Source of the DNA: Vreelandella piezotolerans
GTDB taxonomy: Bacteria; Pseudomonadota; Gammaproteobacteria; Pseudomonadales; Halomonadaceae
DNA length: 64,000 nucleotides
Assembly (NCBI RefSeq): GCF_012427705.1
Contig: NZ_CP048602.1
Location: forward strand, 372,001-436,000
Direction: 5' to 3'
Shown here: positions 35,816-45,050 of the stretch, one piece after another
Position numbering within the stretch: the stretch's first letter is position 1
Layout: each line of letters opens with the position of its first letter
Translations under genes and position numbers: made by a program
The notes under the pieces: generated by a model
Database searches by the model: none
What the model was told of the DNA's origin: nothing
The model's input: the letters and a program-made list of their open reading frames with translations, nothing else

Positions 35816-35949
35816 TTAAGGGGTCTCTCCCTGGACCCGTTTGTCGGGAACGAACGGGAACCGCTTCAGCGGGCCCGAAGGGCGAGTCTCAGGATGAGAC
35901 GAGTAAAGTCGCGGAGCGCCGCCCGCCGGGTGGCCGGCCCGAACATAAT

Positions 35950-36055
35950 CAGGCACTTATACCGCAAAGAACCCAGCCAATCGGCTGGGTTTTTTGTTGC
36001 GCGCTCGATAAGCGCGCCATTATTCAGGCCCTGAGTACGCTGTGCTCGGGGTTTT
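35950..36055 (+). terminator. Two further terminators downstream of the rRNA operon
   Basis: AACCCAGCC-AATC-GGCTGGGTT plus six T ends at 35998. CCTGAGTAC-GCT-GTGCTCGG plus six T ends near 36054. The sequence just before the second hairpin, TCAGGCACTTATAC at 35950-35963, repeats the end of the 5S gene and its trailer (35769-35782). This suggests a lost second 5S copy. The rest of the 36056-36180 gap shows nothing recognisable. Confidence 0.75.
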
Positions 36056-36243
36056 TTGCTATGCGTTTGAAACACTGCAAACGACTCGATCAACGATAGC
36101 CCATGCACAAAGCTTCCTTGAAACGGCTGTTTTAATAAATTAAATAACAAGGAGTTACTGCTTTGTAGTGGCGAGTGTACCGCACGACAACTAGTATGGT
36201 GTGGTACCTATCATTAAAGCAGCATCTCAGGAGGAGACGCGAT

Positions 36244-36432
36244 ATGAGTACCCCGTTGATGAAGAAGCTAGCGGTTGCCCTACTGATGGCCATGATGGTG
36301 GGCGGCTTAGCAGCCTGTGATAACCAGGGCCCTGCAGAAGAAGCAGGTGAGAGCATCGATGAAAGCATGGAAGATGCGGGTGAAAGCCTGGAGGAGATGG
36401 GCGAAAATATCGAAGAGTCGGCAGAGGAGTAA
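36244..36432 (+). CDS. Small acidic lipoprotein
   Basis: A 62-aa protein, MSTPLMKKLAVALLMAMM, with lipobox LAAC (Cys25). The mature part is 37 residues, almost all Glu/Asp/Ser/Gly/Met in heptad-like repeats (ESIDESMEDAGESLEEMGENI) that suggest a short amphipathic helix. GGAGGAG precedes ATG 36244. In size and layout it resembles entericidin-like small lipoproteins, but the acidic tail differs. A bidirectional terminator follows. Confidence 0.8.
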   Translation: MSTPLMKKLAVALLMAMMVGGLAACDNQGPAEEAGESIDESMEDAGESLEEMGENIEESAEE

Positions 36433-36473
36433 GTAAAAGGCTCTTTGCAGTATAGCGATACACCACCGATACA

Positions 36474-36505
36474 AAAACAGCCGCTGATAAGCGGCTGTTT
36501 TAGGT
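36474..36505. terminator. Bidirectional terminator
   Basis: AAAAACAGCCGCT-GATA-AGCGGCTGTTTT has A and T runs on both sides and separates the lipoprotein gene from the convergent Tim44-like gene. Confidence 0.88.
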
Positions 36506-36553
36506 TTTGAGGCTTAAAATTTTAGGCTTGGGAAGTGGTCAGGCGAGTTGTCA

Positions 36554-37402
36554 TTATGCACCTGGGTTTTGCTCGATACCCTGTAAGTACCAAGGCGCTT
36601 GGTCGCGCATGCTGCGAGTCAGGTGCCAGGTTTCGTTGAACTCGGTTTGTTCACCGTTTTCGTCCAAGATACCGTGGAAAATCACGGTCGCTTCAGCATA
36701 CCCCTCATACTCGTTAACATCCCCAAGTTCGGCAAATAGTTTCACCACCTCGGTCTGATTGTTAGCAGGCTGTTCGGCACGCTCTTGACGCAGCAGGTTA
36801 TAAAGTTCAGGGGTCACATACTCCTGTATTTTACTGAAATCGTTATTATCCCAAGCGCGTTGGAGTGTCATAAAGTGCTCTTTCGCACCTCCTAGGAAGC
36901 GCTCTTTATCAAACCAGGCGGGGGTACTCTGCAAACCGCTTGCTAAGCTCCCAGGGGTTGCTTTGAAGTGGCTGGTCGATGCATGCGGCATCTCTTGACG
37001 CTCACGCTGATAGCCATGCGTCACGGATGCGGGTCGACGCTGCCGCATGAAGGCTCGGAAGGCGACAATAGCCAGCACGGCAACGCCCGCCATGACAAGC
37101 AGGTCCATTAAGCGTAGCTCGTCGAACGCCCCGCCGAAAAACAGCGCCGCCAGCAAGCCGCCCGCCAGCAAACCACCCATCATGCCCCCCATGCCGCCGC
37201 GGCGGGCAGCACTCGCGGCGCCTGCCTGTTGCTGGGTGCCTTGAGCCTGTTGTTGTGCGGGCGTGCTGGCTGGACGATCAGCGGAGCGTGACACGCTACC
37301 CATACTGCTGCCACCGCCTAGGCGGCGTGCCTCTGCGTGTTCGATGGCGGCGCTAACGCCCATAACGCTCACCAATAGCATCACAAAGAATTGCCTTAAC
37401 AT
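36554..37402 (-). CDS. Tim44-like domain protein
   Basis: A 282-aa protein with an N-terminal signal (~20 residues), a Gln/Ala/Gly-rich stretch and two hydrophobic segments (GGMMGGLLAGGLLAALFFGGAF and LLVMAGVAVLAIVAF). A C-terminal Tim44-like domain (~150-282) carries FLGGAKEHFMTLQRAWDNND and WHLTRSMRDQAPWYLQGIEQ. Bacterial members are membrane-anchored proteins of uncertain role. The gene is alone. Confidence 0.85.
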   Translation of the reverse strand: MLRQFFVMLLVSVMGVSAAIEHAEARRLGGGSSMGSVSRSADRPASTPAQQQAQGTQQQAGAASAARRGGMGGMMGGLLAGGLLAALFFGGAFDELRLMDLLVMAGVAVLAIVAFRAFMRQRRPASVTHGYQRERQEMPHASTSHFKATPGSLASGLQSTPAWFDKERFLGGAKEHFMTLQRAWDNNDFSKIQEYVTPELYNLLRQERAEQPANNQTEVVKLFAELGDVNEYEGYAEATVIFHGILDENGEQTEFNETWHLTRSMRDQAPWYLQGIEQNPGA

Positions 37403-37544
37403 GTTGATTCTCCAATAAGGATGCAGGGAATGCCAAATGCTTCGGTGCGAAGCAGATAGAAAAGGTTGGGCTGTCAGTTTACCGTGTAATACCTCGCCTA
37501 GGTGATGGTAAGCGCTGTTATAAAGACAAAAAAAGGAGCGAAAA

Positions 37545-38120
37545 GTGCGTTTAGATCAGTCTCGAAGCGTCCTATTGATGATCGATTTTCAAGCCGGTTT
37601 GCTGCCCGTCATCGAGGGTGGCGAGGCGGCGATTAAAGAGGCTGCTTGGCTTGCCGGTATTGCCGGTGCTTTGCAGGTGCCGGTATGGCTAACCGAGCAG
37701 TATCCTGAGCGGCTGGGTGGCACTACACCGACGCTGTTGGAGGGCTTGGGAACGCACGAGCTGTGGCAAAAGCGGCATTTTAGTGCGACAGAAGAGGAGT
37801 CGTTTAGTCAGGCGCTGGCCGCGCTTGGACGCAAGCAGGTGATCGTGTGCGGTACCGAAGCGCACATCTGCGTACTGCAGAGCGCGCTGGGGCTGTTGGA
37901 GGCGGGGTATCAAGTATTTTGGCTGAGTGAAGCCACCGCCAGTCGCCGGTCGGATGAGGCGCGCCTTGCTCGTCAGCGTGCGTGTGCCAATGGGGCGGTG
38001 GCGGTGTCCGCGGATATGGTGGCCTATGAGTGGCTCCACCGCTGTGATACGGCCACTTTTAAAGAGATTCATCGCCGGTTTTTAAAGCCAAGGTCGGCTC
38101 AAGCGGTCACCTTTTATTGA
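37545..38120 (+). CDS. Isochorismatase-family cysteine hydrolase
   Basis: A 191-aa member of the isochorismatase-like hydrolases. The catalytic triad is Asp14 (LMIDFQAG), Lys77 (WQKRHFS) and Cys109 (GTEAHICVLQ). It starts at GTG 37545 behind AAAGGAG. Substrate is unknown; small members are often nicotinamidase-like or YcaC-like. It is convergent with yaaA with two bases between stops. Confidence 0.88.
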   Translation: MRLDQSRSVLLMIDFQAGLLPVIEGGEAAIKEAAWLAGIAGALQVPVWLTEQYPERLGGTTPTLLEGLGTHELWQKRHFSATEEESFSQALAALGRKQVIVCGTEAHICVLQSALGLLEAGYQVFWLSEATASRRSDEARLARQRACANGAVAVSADMVAYEWLHRCDTATFKEIHRRFLKPRSAQAVTFY

Positions 38121-38122
38121 TC

Positions 38123-38902
38123 TTAACGATCCGTTTCGCGACGGGTGAACACGAGCGTATCGCCTTCGGAGGCGGCGGAATCGAAACGGTAGCCTGCCAC
38201 ATCGAAGTCTTTGAGCGCTTCGGGGTCATTGATCTGCTGTCGAATGATCCAAGCGCTCATCAACCCGCGCGCTTTTTTCGCATAGAAACTGATGATTTTG
38301 AACGTGCCGTTTTTCTCATCCTTGAAGACGGGAGTGATCACTCGGGCATCCAGCTTCTTAGCTTCGATGGCTTTGAAGTATTCGTTGGAGGCTAGGTTCA
38401 CAAGCACTTTCGACCCACTCTCGGCAATCGCACTGTTCAGCGCAGGTGTCAGGAGGGGCTTCCAATAAGCGTAAAGATCCTTGCCCGCATCGTTGGGCAG
38501 TTTGGTACCCATTTCCAAGCGGTAGGCCTGGATCAAGTCCAGCGGACGCAGCAAACCATAGAGACCCGATAAAATACGCAAATGCTGCTGGGCAAACTGA
38601 TTGTCCGCATCGCTGAAGGTCTCGGCTTCCAGACCCGCGTAGACGTCTCCCTGAAACGCCTGCACGGCAGGTTTGGCGTTGTCCAGCGAGAAAGGGGGCT
38701 GCCACTCGGCAAAGCGAGCCGCGTTCAGGCCTGCTAGCTTGTCACTGATGCCCATTAGGTCGCTGATTTTCTGAGGGGAGTAGCCGCGTAGAATATCGAT
38801 CAGCGGCTGGCTGTGTTCGAGGAAATCCGGTTGTGTGACGTTTTGGGTCGTCGGAGGTGTTTCAAAATCCAGCGTTTTGGCGGGGGAAATGACGCTCAGC
38901 AT
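38123..38902 (-). CDS. yaaA: Peroxide stress protein YaaA
   Basis: DUF328 family, which lowers free intracellular iron under peroxide stress and binds DNA in vitro. Start ATG 38902 gives [16 protein letters not shown], the usual N terminus, with AAGGAG upstream; 259 aa. Family motifs [22 protein letters not shown] and [11 protein letters not shown] are intact. Confidence 0.94.
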   Translation of the reverse strand: MLSVISPAKTLDFETPPTTQNVTQPDFLEHSQPLIDILRGYSPQKISDLMGISDKLAGLNAARFAEWQPPFSLDNAKPAVQAFQGDVYAGLEAETFSDADNQFAQQHLRILSGLYGLLRPLDLIQAYRLEMGTKLPNDAGKDLYAYWKPLLTPALNSAIAESGSKVLVNLASNEYFKAIEAKKLDARVITPVFKDEKNGTFKIISFYAKKARGLMSAWIIRQQINDPEALKDFDVAGYRFDSAASEGDTLVFTRRETDR

Positions 38903-39015
38903 GGCGTGCTCCTTGTGCCGTGACAAAAGGGGGCCGCGGAACGCGGCCACAATATGGATAGTGAGATTATATCAAGCCTTGGCGGCAGCCGAGGCTATCG
39001 ACACGATAGGAGCCG

Positions 39016-40047
39016 TTAGGGGCAGGGGTTCGGCATGCGGCGGTGGATATCGTCGATGGCAGTCAACACATCGTCGTCGAGCTTCAGGCCCTCGCTGGCG
39101 AGGTTGCTCTCCAACTGCTCCATGGTCGTGGCACCAATGATGTTGCTGGTCAGGAAGCTGCGCGAATTGACGAATGCCAGCGCCATTTGCGCGGGGTCGA
39201 GCCCATGCGCGTTGGCCAGATCGACGTAGGCTTGTGTCGCGGCGTCGGCTTCGGGCGACGTATAGCGTTTGAAGCGCTCATAGAGCGTCAAGCGGCCTTT
39301 TGGCGGCTGGGCGCCGTTGAGATACTTACCGGACAGCACGCCAAACCCCAGCGGCGAGTAGGCCAGTAACCCGACGTCTTCGCGATGGGCAATTTCTGCC
39401 AAGCCTACTTCGAACGAGCGGTTCAACAGATTGTAAGGGTTTTGTATGGAGGCAACGCGGGGCAGGCCCAGTTGATCAGAGAGCTGAAGCATCCGCATGA
39501 CGCCCCAGGGCGTTTCATTGGAGAGACCGATGGCGCGAATCTTCCCAGCATCGACCAGCTCTTTCAGAGCGGAAAGCGTCTCTTCCAGCGGGGTGGCGTC
39601 TTCCTGCTCCGCGTGGGTGTAGCCGAGTTTGCCAAAAAAGTTGGTGTGACGATCAGGCCAGTGCAATTGGTACAGATCGACATAGTCCGTTTGCAGGCGC
39701 TCAAGGCTGGTGTCGATAGCTTGGTGGAGATGGTTGCGGCTCATCTTAGGGCCGCCGCGAATGTGTTCTAAACCTGGGCCTGCCGCTTTGGTGGCAATGA
39801 TCACATCGTCGCGAGCACCGCGAGCGTTTAGCCAACTGCCGATATAGGCTTCCGTCCGGCCTTGCGTCTCTGCCTTTGGCGGAACCGGGTACATTTCTGC
39901 CGTGTCGATAAAGTTGATACCGAACGCGACCGCGCGGTCGAGCTGCTCATGAGCCTCGGCTTCGCTGTTCTGTTCACCAAAGGTCATCGTGCCTAGACAG
40001 AGTCGGCTGACCTCCATCCCGGTTCTCCCCAGTGGGCGCGTTTGCAT
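39016..40047 (-). CDS. tas: NADP-dependent aldo/keto reductase Tas
   Basis: AKR-family enzyme of 343 aa that aligns along its length with E. coli Tas: LCLGTMTFGEQNSEAEAHEQ, DTAEMYPVPPKAETQGRTE, IQNPYNLLNRSFEVGLAE and GLDPAQMALAFV. Catalytic Asp, Tyr and Lys lie in the DTAEMY and TKAAG segments. The physiological substrate is unknown. About 250 bases without a gene follow upstream (40048-40296). Confidence 0.92.
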   Translation of the reverse strand: MQTRPLGRTGMEVSRLCLGTMTFGEQNSEAEAHEQLDRAVAFGINFIDTAEMYPVPPKAETQGRTEAYIGSWLNARGARDDVIIATKAAGPGLEHIRGGPKMSRNHLHQAIDTSLERLQTDYVDLYQLHWPDRHTNFFGKLGYTHAEQEDATPLEETLSALKELVDAGKIRAIGLSNETPWGVMRMLQLSDQLGLPRVASIQNPYNLLNRSFEVGLAEIAHREDVGLLAYSPLGFGVLSGKYLNGAQPPKGRLTLYERFKRYTSPEADAATQAYVDLANAHGLDPAQMALAFVNSRSFLTSNIIGATTMEQLESNLASEGLKLDDDVLTAIDDIHRRMPNPCP

Positions 40048-40296
40048 GCTTGTCTCCTCGCTTAGGCAAAAACGTGGCTGGAAAATGAGCGATGCCTATC
40101 GACGTTACCAGCCTGTGGGAGGCATGTTAGCGAGGCTCTACAAAAGCAGCAAATCAAGAGGGTTGAGTCAGGACGACGGCAGGCGTATGCTTGCCAGCCC
40201 ATTGACCGGCCAAGCGCCGGTTTATCGTATGGTTAGCCATCGTGGAAGGTGAGATGGTTAGCCGAAGGTCTCAACAGATAGGCAGGGTGGTTTGCC

Positions 40297-40791
40297 ATGC
40301 CGCAGGCATCATCGTTGTTTACCCGGTTGGAGTTTCGTCTCGCCGAGCAGCTGTTTCACACCCGTTGGTTACTTCCGCGTTCACCGCGCACGCAGCGTCT
40401 CACCATGCGACTGTTCAAGCGGTGTGCCGAAGCGGGGCACCCGGATGCACAGTCGATCTATGGGCACATGTTGTTCCACCGCAGCTTGTCGCCACAGGAT
40501 AAAGCGCGTGGCGCGCGCTACGTACTGGAAGCGGCCCAGGCAGGCGATGTAAAGTCACAGTATCAGGTGGCACAAATTCATGAGCACGGCTGTGTGCAGT
40601 ATCCTCGCCGTGAGGATTATGCGGTGACGTGGTACGCCCGTGCAGCGCAGGCAGGCCACTATCTGGCAGCGGATCGCCTGGCGCGTGCCTACCGCTTGGG
40701 CGAGCTAGGCTTAGCCGTGGATCATGAACAAGCCGACTACTGGCAGCGTATGGCCGAGCGGCAGCCTGCGGCGGAAATGGCCGCCGCCTGA
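40297..40791 (+). CDS. Sel1-like repeat protein
   Basis: A 164-aa alpha-helical protein with three Sel1/TPR-like repeats (CAEAGHPDAQSIYGHMLF, AAQAGDVKSQYQVAQIHE and AAQAGHYLAADRLARAY). Such repeats hold protein complexes together. No signal peptide. Start chosen at ATG 40297 because no better ribosome site is seen. Followed 38 bases later by the exonuclease gene. Confidence 0.85.
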   Translation: MPQASSLFTRLEFRLAEQLFHTRWLLPRSPRTQRLTMRLFKRCAEAGHPDAQSIYGHMLFHRSLSPQDKARGARYVLEAAQAGDVKSQYQVAQIHEHGCVQYPRREDYAVTWYARAAQAGHYLAADRLARAYRLGELGLAVDHEQADYWQRMAERQPAAEMAAA

Positions 40792-40829
40792 GCCCCGTAC
40801 CCGGTGGCGATATAGAAAAGAGGAAATCA

Positions 40830-41336
40830 GTGTCCGAGACGCTACCTACAGTGCTAGATATTGAAGCGTCCGGATTCGGGCGCGGCAGCTATCCGATCGA
40901 GGTGGGCATCGCCCGCGCCGACGGTAGCTGCTGCGCGTTTCTTATTCAGCCGTTGGATGAGTGGGTGCATTGGGACCCCAAAGCAGAGCTTCTGCATGGC
41001 ATCTCTCGCGAGCGGCTGATGAAAGAGGGCTACCCAGTGCGCCAAGTGGCCCAGTGGCTCAACGACGAGCTGCGGGAGCTAGGTAAGGCGTACAGCGATA
41101 GCTGGGGCTACGATAATACGTGGCTATCGTTGCTGTTCCACCATGCTGGTATGTTGCCCCGTTTTCGCCTGGAAGCGCTACGCATTCTGCTTAGTGAAGA
41201 GCAGCAGGCGTTGTGGAGTGATACCAAAGAGGCCGTCGTGGCAGAGCGAGGCATCCACCGCCATCGTGCCGGAGAAGATGCCCGTTTGCTCCAGCTTACC
41301 TATCAGCGCACTCGCACGCTGACCCTCAAAGCCTAA
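40830..41336 (+). CDS. DEDD-family 3'-5' exonuclease
   Basis: A 168-aa DnaQ-like fold. ExoI is DIEASGFG near residue 9, ExoII is in WGYDNTWL, and ExoIII is HRAGEDARLL, with the His-x4-Asp of the DEDDh class. Starts at GTG 40830 behind AGAGGAAA. The substrate (RNA or DNA) is not evident; there is no fused domain. Confidence 0.85.
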   Translation: MSETLPTVLDIEASGFGRGSYPIEVGIARADGSCCAFLIQPLDEWVHWDPKAELLHGISRERLMKEGYPVRQVAQWLNDELRELGKAYSDSWGYDNTWLSLLFHHAGMLPRFRLEALRILLSEEQQALWSDTKEAVVAERGIHRHRAGEDARLLQLTYQRTRTLTLKA

Positions 41337-41349
41337 CCGCGTCTCGACG

Positions 41350-41895
41350 TTAATCCAACTGGGCTTCAAGGGCATCCAATAGAAGATCGGGCGTCGAAGC
41401 ATCAAGCAGCATGTCACGGGTCGTTTGGGCCAGAAAGCCGTGGCTAACCGTGCTATCCAAAAAGGCTAGCAGGGGCGCGTAAAAGCCTTCGGTATCTAGC
41501 AGCCCCATTGGTTTGTCATGGAGCCCCAAATAGCCCCAGGTCCAGATTTCGAATAGCTCCTCGAACGTACCAATACCGCCCGGTAGAGCAATGAAGGCAT
41601 CGGCATTCGCTGCCATAGTGGCTTTACGCTCGTGCATATTGGGCACGCGAATCAGTTCCGTTAAGCCAAAGTGCGCCTGTTCACGCTCGACCAAGTGATC
41701 CGGCATCACGCCGATCACTTGACCTCCTGCTTCCAGCGCCGCATTGGCCAACTCTCCCATGAGCCCAACGCGTGCGCCGCCATATACCAATGTATGCCCG
41801 CGCTGCCCAAGGCTCGTGCCGAGGGTGTGCGCGGCTTGGCGAAAGGCCGGGCTGTTACCTTCCCGAGAACCAAGGTAAACACAAATACGTGACAT
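41350..41895 (-). CDS. LOG family protein (TIGR00730)
   Basis: A 181-aa Rossmann-like protein with VYGGARVGLMGELANAAL and the signature PGGIGTFEELFE. Related enzymes cleave cytokinin riboside monophosphates or other nucleoside monophosphates. The role in bacteria like this one is not known. It is convergent with the exonuclease gene. Confidence 0.92.
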   Translation of the reverse strand: MSRICVYLGSREGNSPAFRQAAHTLGTSLGQRGHTLVYGGARVGLMGELANAALEAGGQVIGVMPDHLVEREQAHFGLTELIRVPNMHERKATMAANADAFIALPGGIGTFEELFEIWTWGYLGLHDKPMGLLDTEGFYAPLLAFLDSTVSHGFLAQTTRDMLLDASTPDLLLDALEAQLD

Positions 41896-41954
41896 CGTCA
41901 GGGCGTCCTTATCGCAGAGAGATCTGATGACAGCGGTTCAATTCGCACGCGGCG

Positions 41955-42476
41955 CTAGGCCAAGCAGCGCTGAACGTCATAGTGCTCGTCCATCCACTGG
42001 CCGATGACATTGTGGCCGCATAGGTGGTGAGCGTACTGGGTGTGTAGGCAGCGCACCTGCTGCCAATTACTGATACCGCCCACGCCGCGCTCGGTGAGTA
42101 CATCGGTGTAGCCCAAGCGACCCACCTCTTCGCGCTGAGCCTCGCTCATCGAGCGCCAGCGGGCGTCGACGTAGTCGCGGTGGCTTTGCTGATAAGCGGC
42201 GAGAAATGCCGGCTCTTCCTGCAAGCGCTGCTCTAGAGACTTGATCACGCCCACGGCTTCGATGCGCGAGATCTCGATTTTCAGCAGGTCCGAGCAGAGC
42301 CAGTAAAGCGTGGGGAAAGGTTTGCCATCCACGATCGGCGCCATACGCAGTACGAGTGGCGTGCCTTGGGCGTCAGTGGCTGCAACGGCTTCGATACCGC
42401 GAGGCGCGCGCCCGAGCTGTTGAGTAATGATCGCCAGCTGGCGCTCGTCGGGGGCTTGGTCGGTACGAATTACCAT
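41955..42476 (-). CDS. DUF501 protein
   Basis: A 173-aa protein of the DUF501 family, with the C-terminal histidine/cysteine motif CLHTQYAHHLCGHNVIG. The function is unknown. It may form an operon with the upstream 100-aa gene (12 bases apart) and possibly the thioesterase. Confidence 0.8.
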   Translation of the reverse strand: MVIRTDQAPDERQLAIITQQLGRAPRGIEAVAATDAQGTPLVLRMAPIVDGKPFPTLYWLCSDLLKIEISRIEAVGVIKSLEQRLQEEPAFLAAYQQSHRDYVDARWRSMSEAQREEVGRLGYTDVLTERGVGGISNWQQVRCLHTQYAHHLCGHNVIGQWMDEHYDVQRCLA

Positions 42477-42488
42477 TGTGTAGCAGTC

Positions 42489-42791
42489 TCACTTTCGGTC
42501 GTCTTGAACAAATTTAGTCGAGCGGCCAACGGCGCGGAAAAAGCAGCGGTTGAGCTGTTCAGGAGAGGCGACGTAGCGCCACTTCTCTTCGCAATACTCG
42601 GCGGCGCGCGCCATCAGCACGTCGTAGAGTCGATTGAACGGGGCATCATAATCGTAGGGGTCCGCGCCGAACAAGCGGATATGCGGGTAATCGGCGAAGC
42701 GCTCCATGAAGTAGCGTTCTAGGTCGGCTTCCACGGCGCGATGCTGCGCCGTGTTATCAGGATCTATCCAGAGATTGTAGCGGATGGCCAT
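42489..42791 (-). CDS. Hypothetical protein
   Basis: A 100-aa soluble acidic protein, MAIRYNLWIDPDNTAQHRA, not recognised. It contains many aromatic residues and no signal peptide. GGAGTC lies before the start. It sits between DUF501 and a thioesterase in the same direction. Confidence 0.75.
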   Translation of the reverse strand: MAIRYNLWIDPDNTAQHRAVEADLERYFMERFADYPHIRLFGADPYDYDAPFNRLYDVLMARAAEYCEEKWRYVASPEQLNRCFFRAVGRSTKFVQDDRK

Positions 42792-42831
42792 GGTGACTCC
42801 TGGAAGGCCCCGCCATGTTAGGCGGGCAAAA

Positions 42832-43239
42832 TTAAGCGGAAGCGGGCGCCGTTTCTAAATGCGCCGATAAAGCCTCGCGAAGAGCACCCTCGATGGGAAC
42901 GGCTCGCTTCTCCTGATGATCGTACTGCACCATCACCGTATGGCCCAGATTGGTTAGCGTACCATGCTGCCGGGCTTCCTGGGTGACGGTAAACGAGCTA
43001 TTGCCCAGCCGGGTCAAGTAGGTACGAATTTCGATGTCGTGGCCGTAAAACAGTTCAGCGCGATAGTCCACTTCCATACGTGCCATGATCAGTCGCCACT
43101 GTTTAGGATTCAGGTCGGGCGTGAACAACTTGAAGAGATCGTTACGCGCCAGCTCGAACCATGCGGGGAGGCGTGTGTTGTTGATATGGCCCAACGCATC
43201 GGTATCGTAAAAGGCGGGTTCTATGGTGCGAGTAAACAT
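42832..43239 (-). CDS. Acyl-CoA thioesterase, hot-dog fold
   Basis: A 135-aa 4HBT-type thioesterase. The catalytic Asp is in YDTDALGHINN and the helix AWFELARNDLF follows, as in FadM/YbgC-like enzymes. The acyl substrate is undetermined. Confidence 0.9.
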   Translation of the reverse strand: MFTRTIEPAFYDTDALGHINNTRLPAWFELARNDLFKLFTPDLNPKQWRLIMARMEVDYRAELFYGHDIEIRTYLTRLGNSSFTVTQEARQHGTLTNLGHTVMVQYDHQEKRAVPIEGALREALSAHLETAPASA

Positions 43240-43305
43240 GACGCGATCCTTGTTATTAGTGTGTAAAGTGAGCCCGACCCAGCATTAACCCAAGCGAGCG
43301 CTTGG

Positions 43306-44112
43306 TCAAGTGTTGCGGCGCTGATACCAAGCCGTCAACTGCATCCAGCCAAGCAGCCATAGCGTGGCGGCGAGAAACCCCGCCAGCGTTCCCCAAAAAA
43401 GCCCTAGCGAGCTGTAAGTATACGAAACGCATAGGGTGTAGCTCAGCAGCGAGCCAAGGCCGGCGGGATAGTGCTTGATGACCGTCGCCACGGGCGCGTG
43501 GCCGTGCCCCACGTGAAGGATCAGTAAAAACGGCAGCATCGTTACCGGAAACGCCGCCAGCGTGCCGGCCCATTCGGGCGGCAGCCAGTGGGCAGTGCGC
43601 GTAATGGCAAACACGATGAGCGTCGCTAGCCCAGCCCGTGCCGCCAAAGCGGGCCACGAAAAGGCGCGTCTAGCGCTACTCTTCACATCCGGTATGGCGC
43701 GAAACAGCCAGCTGAAGACGCCAATGGCGCACAGTGTGACCAGCGTGCCGGTAAGGCGTGTGAAGCTGAATTGGGCGAGCAGCGTACTCACCGCAAGCCA
43801 AGCCGCAAAGCCTCCTAGCAGACCGCCCATCACCCCTTTGAGGCCGGTCTGGCGGCCTGCGACGAGATAACCCGCGCCCAGCGCCATGGTGGCGGTAAAC
43901 CCTGCTAAGGTATGCACGGCGCTTTGAGTGGCAAAGGTGGGCGATATCTCCAAGCCGATAAAAAACAGCGCCAGGGCCGTACCGAGCGGATAGCCCGATA
44001 GTAGCCCAGCAATGCGAGGGCTAGCCCGTACGGCGATGGTGCCCAACCCCAGCACCATGCTGACGGAGAGGCCAAACTTGGCCAGTTGCCAAGTGAGTGG
44101 AACGTCTAACAT
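43306..44112 (-). CDS. Multi-spanning inner-membrane protein with internal repeat
   Basis: A 268-aa protein of about eight membrane segments. The two halves look duplicated: SGYPLGTALALFFIGLE in the first and AAFPVTMLPFLLILHVG in the second occupy matching places. This inverted or direct repeat is typical of small transporters. I do not recognise the family. It is divergent from the HNH gene. Confidence 0.75.
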   Translation of the reverse strand: MLDVPLTWQLAKFGLSVSMVLGLGTIAVRASPRIAGLLSGYPLGTALALFFIGLEISPTFATQSAVHTLAGFTATMALGAGYLVAGRQTGLKGVMGGLLGGFAAWLAVSTLLAQFSFTRLTGTLVTLCAIGVFSWLFRAIPDVKSSARRAFSWPALAARAGLATLIVFAITRTAHWLPPEWAGTLAAFPVTMLPFLLILHVGHGHAPVATVIKHYPAGLGSLLSYTLCVSYTYSSLGLFWGTLAGFLAATLWLLGWMQLTAWYQRRNT

Positions 44113-44218
44113 GCGGCGTTTTCCTTTCGTTATTATATCGATGTGAACATAGCGCTAGCGTGATCGGCGCAGTGGGTATGTACCACCGTGACATTATTTG
44201 TCTGGGAGGCTCGTTGCC

Positions 44219-44578
44219 GTGACCCATTCATCAGATTCAGGCGCCCATGCGCTCTCCCCGCCGCCCAAACCCGATGGCTGTGAACTGTGCCAGCGTGCAT
44301 CGGCCTTGACCAAACATCATCTCATTCCGCGCACGCTGCACAACAAGCCGCGTTATCAAAAGCGTCATACACGCGAAGAGCGACTCACGGCCATCGTGTG
44401 GCTTTGCCACCCTTGCCATAAGCATATCCACCGACTGTATAGCGAGCGTGAGCTAGCCGATCGTTTTGCCAACCTGGAGGCGCTGAAGGGCGATGCCGAT
44501 ATTCGTGCTTTCGTGGAGTGGCTGGCCACCAAGCCTGCTGGCTTCAAGCCCAAATCGCCCGTGCGCAAGCGGCGCTAG
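44219..44578 (+). CDS. HNH endonuclease family protein
   Basis: A 119-aa HNH-type protein. The zinc pairs are CELC and CHPC, with the catalytic HH in LTKHHLIPRTLH and a final His in HKHIHRLY. GTG 44219 is preferred over TTG 44198 because GGGAGG lies nine bases upstream. Stand-alone chromosomal HNH proteins like this are common and their targets are unknown. Confidence 0.82.
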   Translation: MTHSSDSGAHALSPPPKPDGCELCQRASALTKHHLIPRTLHNKPRYQKRHTREERLTAIVWLCHPCHKHIHRLYSERELADRFANLEALKGDADIRAFVEWLATKPAGFKPKSPVRKRR

Positions 44579-44579
44579 G

Positions 44580-45011
44580 CTAGACCAGTCTAAGCCCCTG
44601 CTGGTCGCGCCAAGCGGCTTCTAGTGCCTCCGCAAGCGGTTCGACGAGGTGGCTAGGCAGCGCAGTGCGGGCGGCGTCGAGTGACTCGAACGAGCGGTTG
44701 CGCAGCCAACAGTAGGCCCAGGCGCAGGCTTCCTCGTCGCTTTGCGGGGTAGGCCTAGCAGGCATTTGATTGAGCAGAAAGACGGCCGTCCGCGGTGCCC
44801 AGAGAGGCATCTCGCCCTGCGTGTCTTGGCTCCACTGCTCCAGCGTGGCCCCGTTTGGCGTGGCATCGGGGGTGCCCAGTTTGGCGACCCGGGCGGTCTC
44901 CGCCAGAATCAGCGCGAGCTGGTCGGCGTCTGCCTGACCCAGCGAGCGCCACTGCCGCAACAGCGCCGACAGGCCTGCGCGCATCTTGGTATAAAAGTCA
45001 TCTTGCGGCAT
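44580..45011 (-). CDS. Hypothetical protein
   Basis: A 143-aa soluble, Ala/Leu-rich protein (MPQDDFYTKMRAGLSALL), not recognised. It ends one base from the convergent HNH gene and is divergent from the patB/malY gene. Confidence 0.7.
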   Translation of the reverse strand: MPQDDFYTKMRAGLSALLRQWRSLGQADADQLALILAETARVAKLGTPDATPNGATLEQWSQDTQGEMPLWAPRTAVFLLNQMPARPTPQSDEEACAWAYCWLRNRSFESLDAARTALPSHLVEPLAEALEAAWRDQQGLRLV

Positions 45012-45050
45012 GCTCAGTGTCTACTCCCGTAGAAATAAGTGAGATCTGTT

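Noticed and set aside
40048..40296. Plus-strand open frames between tas and the Sel1 gene
   Set aside because: They overlap tas or lack ribosome sites, and their composition is not protein-like.
43266..43657. Minus-strand Ala/Arg-rich open frame near 43256-43657
   Set aside because: Shifted shadow of the multi-spanning membrane protein gene.
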